A DNA stretch of 64,000 bases from Sinorhizobium fredii NGR234. Its GTDB lineage: Bacteria > Pseudomonadota > Alphaproteobacteria > Rhizobiales > Rhizobiaceae. The notes beneath the pieces were generated by a model. That model ran no database searches. It saw only the letters and a list, made by a program, of their open reading frames with translations, and was not told the origin of the DNA. Location: the NCBI RefSeq assembly GCF_000018545.1, contig NC_012587.1:2542001-2606000 (forward strand), given 5' to 3'. This document shows positions 62,166 to 64,000 of the stretch, in pieces. Both the position numbers and the translations under genes were made by a program. Each line of letters opens with the position of its first letter. Position 1 is the first letter of the stretch.

Positions 62166-62189
62166 CGAATTGCTCCTTTCGCGAGACCG

Positions 62190-62340
62190 CTATTAAATCG
62201 TGCACGATATAATAGCCACGATGGACGCTCTGTTCTTGACAGAACCACTTTGCATCGATGGCGATTAAATCGTGCACAATGCTTATCGCGGCAAACCGCT
62301 CATGTCAATATCTTGCGATTATATCGCCAACGATTTATTC
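62190..62340. promoter_or_regulatory. OhrR-type operator cluster between hydrolase and regulator
   Basis: Site 1 (62190-62215) is a 26-bp palindrome with one mismatched pair, centred on GTGCAC: CTATTAAATCGTGCAC then the mirror. Site 2 (62264-62280) repeats ATTAAATCGTGCAC exactly. Site 3 (62317-62340) is a looser AT-rich palindrome with ATATCG/CGATTTA halves. A TTGACA lies at 62236-62241 between sites 1 and 2. Confidence 0.7.
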
Positions 62341-62367
62341 TATTTCATCGGAACGTTGGAAAAGACC

Positions 62368-62820
62368 ATGGCGAAGGCAGATACCCCCTCCCCCGAAGAC
62401 CTGATGAAGCTGGATAATTTCCTGTGCTTTGCGATCTATTCCGCAAATCACGCATTCACGCGCGTCTACAAGCCGCTGCTCGACGAACTGGGCCTCACCT
62501 ACCCACAATATCTCGTGATGGTTGTACTGTGGGAGAAAGATGACCAGACTGTCGGCGGTCTCGGCGAGAAACTCTTCCTCGAGTCGAGCACGCTCACGCC
62601 GATGCTGAAGCGACTCGAGGCCATAGGATACATTTCGAGGGTCCGTGACCGGACTGATGAGCGGCAGGTGCGCGTGCGCCTGACGGAGACCGGCCGGGCG
62701 CTGAAGGCAAGGGCTGGCACCGTTCCGTGCGGCATCATAGATGCGACCGGAATGCAGCCCACCGAGATCGGTCGGCTCAAGCAGGAGATTGCAGCACTCC
62801 GCGCCTCGCTGCTGCGCTAG
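62368..62820 (+). CDS. OhrR/MarR-family organic peroxide sensor
   Basis: 150 residues from the ATG at 62368 (MAKADTPSPEDLMKLDNFLC). Peroxide-sensing Cys20 in LDNFLCFAIYSANHAF, the supporting Tyr36 and Tyr47 in YKPLLDELGLTYPQYLVMVV, and the wing RVRDRTDERQVRVRL. A second cysteine, Cys121 in TVPCGIIDATG, places it with two-Cys OhrR proteins such as the Xanthomonas one, which form a disulfide on oxidation. The usual target gene ohr is not here; the divergent hydrolase gene is the likely target, given the repeated palindrome. Confidence 0.9.
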   Translation: MAKADTPSPEDLMKLDNFLCFAIYSANHAFTRVYKPLLDELGLTYPQYLVMVVLWEKDDQTVGGLGEKLFLESSTLTPMLKRLEAIGYISRVRDRTDERQVRVRLTETGRALKARAGTVPCGIIDATGMQPTEIGRLKQEIAALRASLLR

Positions 62821-62827
62821 GCGGACT

Positions 62828-62896
62828 AGAGCATTTTGCAGTCAGGTGGAATCACCTGACGTCGCACAAATGCTGCAAAAACAAAGGTTTAGAGCG
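62828..62896. repeat. Palindromic intergenic repeat
   Basis: Hairpin GTCAGGTG-GAAT-CACCTGAC at about 62841-62860 nested in TTTTGCAG...CTGCAAAA arms, bounded by TAGAGC and TTTAGAGC. It has the form of rhizobial intergenic mosaic repeats and lies between convergent ohrR and bioZ, where it can end transcription. Confidence 0.65.
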
Positions 62897-62929
62897 GCGG
62901 CGCGAACGTATGTGAGCGCATCCAGCTCT

Positions 62930-63919
62930 CTAAAGTCCGACGACCACCGCCCCGCCGCTCAGCCCCGCGCCGGCCGCGGTCAGCAAGAGCTTTTCACCAG
63001 CAGCGAACGGCTTTGCCCTGTGCGCGAGCGAGAGCGACAGCGGGATCGTCGCCGCCGACGAGTTGCCATATTCCTCTATGGTGCGCACGGTCTTCGACGG
63101 ATCGATGTCCAGATTGCCGCAGACAGCGTCGAAGATCCGGACATTCGCCTGGTGAGGCACGAAGCGGCTGACCTCCGTTGGGCCAAGACCCGCGGCGGCG
63201 AGCGCTCGGGTAGCGCAAGTCGACATCATCTCGACGGCGCGGACGAACACCTCCCGCCCGTCGCGCATCGTCATCAGCACATCCTCCGCCGCCATGCCCG
63301 GCGCAAATGGCCGGCTGCTGCCGCCGGCCGGAATCGTGATCAGATCGTAGCCGCTCCCGTCCGACGCCAGATCGACGCCGACGAGCCCCCTGTCCGAATC
63401 GTTCGAGGGCGCGACGACGACGGCGCCGGCGGCATCGGCGAAGAGCACGGCGCTTGCCCTCTCTGCCGGGTTGATGCGGCGGCTCAGAATGTTGGCGGCA
63501 ACGACGAGGACCGGTTTTCCCTGCGCGCGGACGAAACCGTCGGCAAGCGTCAGCGCGTATAGGAAACCCGAACAGGCGCCGGCCAGGTCGATCGCACCGG
63601 AATTGGCAAGCCCGAGGCGATGGGCGAGCAGCGGCGCCGAGGGCGGCAGCAGGTGATCGGGGGTCGAGGTGGCAAGCAGCGTCAAGGCGATGTCGCCCCG
63701 CGAAATCCCCGCTTCGTTGAGCGCGGCTTCGCCGGCCTTGGCCGCAAGACGGCTCAGCGTATCGCCCGCCTCGACCCAGCGCCGCGCCCGGATGCCGGTG
63801 CGCCGCTCGATCCAGCCCGGCTCGAGGCCGAGTTGCGTTTCGATCTCGGCATTGTCGACACGCCGCGCCGGCACCGAATGGCCGAAGCCGGCAAGGCGGG
63901 AGGAGCGAATGGTACTCAC
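62930..63919 (-). CDS. bioZ: BioZ, ketoacyl-ACP synthase III-like enzyme of biotin synthesis
   Basis: 329 residues, FabH fold. Catalytic Cys116 in [15 protein letters not shown], His in [15 protein letters not shown] and Asn in [15 protein letters not shown]. The GTG start at 63919 overlaps the stop of the upstream aminotransferase gene by four bases (GTGA). FabH-like genes coupled to bioA are BioZ in Agrobacterium and Mesorhizobium, where they make the pimeloyl-type precursor from glutaryl-CoA and malonyl-ACP. The name rests on this coupling; a generic fabH-like role is the alternative. Confidence 0.78.
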   Translation of the reverse strand: MSTIRSSRLAGFGHSVPARRVDNAEIETQLGLEPGWIERRTGIRARRWVEAGDTLSRLAAKAGEAALNEAGISRGDIALTLLATSTPDHLLPPSAPLLAHRLGLANSGAIDLAGACSGFLYALTLADGFVRAQGKPVLVVAANILSRRINPAERASAVLFADAAGAVVVAPSNDSDRGLVGVDLASDGSGYDLITIPAGGSSRPFAPGMAAEDVLMTMRDGREVFVRAVEMMSTCATRALAAAGLGPTEVSRFVPHQANVRIFDAVCGNLDIDPSKTVRTIEEYGNSSAATIPLSLSLAHRAKPFAAGEKLLLTAAGAGLSGGAVVVGL

Positions 63920-64000
63920 AGCCGCCCCCCGCTGAAGGCTGCCGCAGCCGCGTCGATCGCCTCATAGGCCCGGTCGAGATCGGCATCGGCGACGCAATAG
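63916..64000 (-). CDS. bioA: C-terminal end of class III aminotransferase, probable BioA
   Basis: Only the last 27 codons are in the window ([20 protein letters not shown] then AFSGGRL). The YCV...DLDR-helix pattern is that of a class III aminotransferase C terminus. Identity as BioA (7,8-diaminopelargonate synthase) is inferred from translational coupling to the bioZ-like gene. Confidence 0.55.
   Translation of the reverse strand, partial: YCVADADLDRAYEAIDAAAAAFSGGRL

Overview
The window is high-GC alphaproteobacterial DNA of the Rhizobiaceae, most probably a Sinorhizobium/Ensifer chromosome. The reasons are: a hmu haem-uptake cluster beside an EcfG/NepR/PhyR general-stress locus; a smo sorbitol/mannitol operon; a urease operon with the rhizobial accessory genes; a CyaC-type diheme adenylate cyclase; two 108-bp copies of a palindromic element that match the Rhizobium intergenic mosaic element RIME; and TGA-N9-TCA iron (RirA-type) boxes. 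From memory the gene order resembles the S. meliloti SMc014xx-SMc018xx regions. No search was run.

Layout. 1-3.5 kb: dipeptidase plus peptide ABC transporter (minus strand, cut by the left edge). 3.8-7 kb: lipoprotein hydrolase, TetR/SMR efflux pair, truncated haemoglobin, DUF423 protein. 6.9-14.3 kb: haem/iron block (hmuQ, small ORF, DUF2325, tonB, exported protein on minus; hmuP-S-T-U-V on plus). A 265-bp multi-hairpin MITE-like element sits exactly between hmuU and hmuV. 14.4-18.9 kb: stress-type membrane proteins, an HWE kinase, rpoE2/ecfG, nepR and a divergent phyR, with two matching EcfG promoters in the shared gap. 19.1-29.1 kb: smoC-EFGK-S-mtlK, a HAD phosphatase and an FGGY kinase (polyol catabolism). 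29.3-32 kb: preT-preA, reductive pyrimidine catabolism. 32-36 kb: oxidoreductase/LysR pair and CyaC. 36-37.5 kb: an IS4-family element inside a palindromic repeat. 37.7-45.8 kb: RutR-like regulator, amidohydrolase, dihydropyrimidinase, cupin and a NitT/TauT-type ABC transporter, which with preTA form a pyrimidine uptake and degradation module. 46.2-51.5 kb: RND pump and a Crp/Fnr regulator. 51.5-61 kb: urease genes in two blocks (ureEFG, and ureD-A-B-C with DUF1272, LprI-like and sialyltransferase-like genes), separated by a peroxiredoxin and a lipoprotein gene broken by an IS630-family element. 61-62.8 kb: Tat-exported alpha/beta hydrolase divergent from a two-cysteine OhrR regulator. 62.9-64 kb: bioZ and the end of bioA.

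The most interesting points are: the nested-hairpin element replacing the hmuU-hmuV junction; an iron box in front of a DUF2325 gene whose last codons come from a RIME copy; a sialylmotif-like protein in the urease operon; the lipoprotein gene that is restored exactly when the IS630 copy is removed; the IS4 transposase interrupted at a G6 run; and the operator-like palindromes at the OhrR/hydrolase, TetR/SMR, RutR-like and Crp loci.
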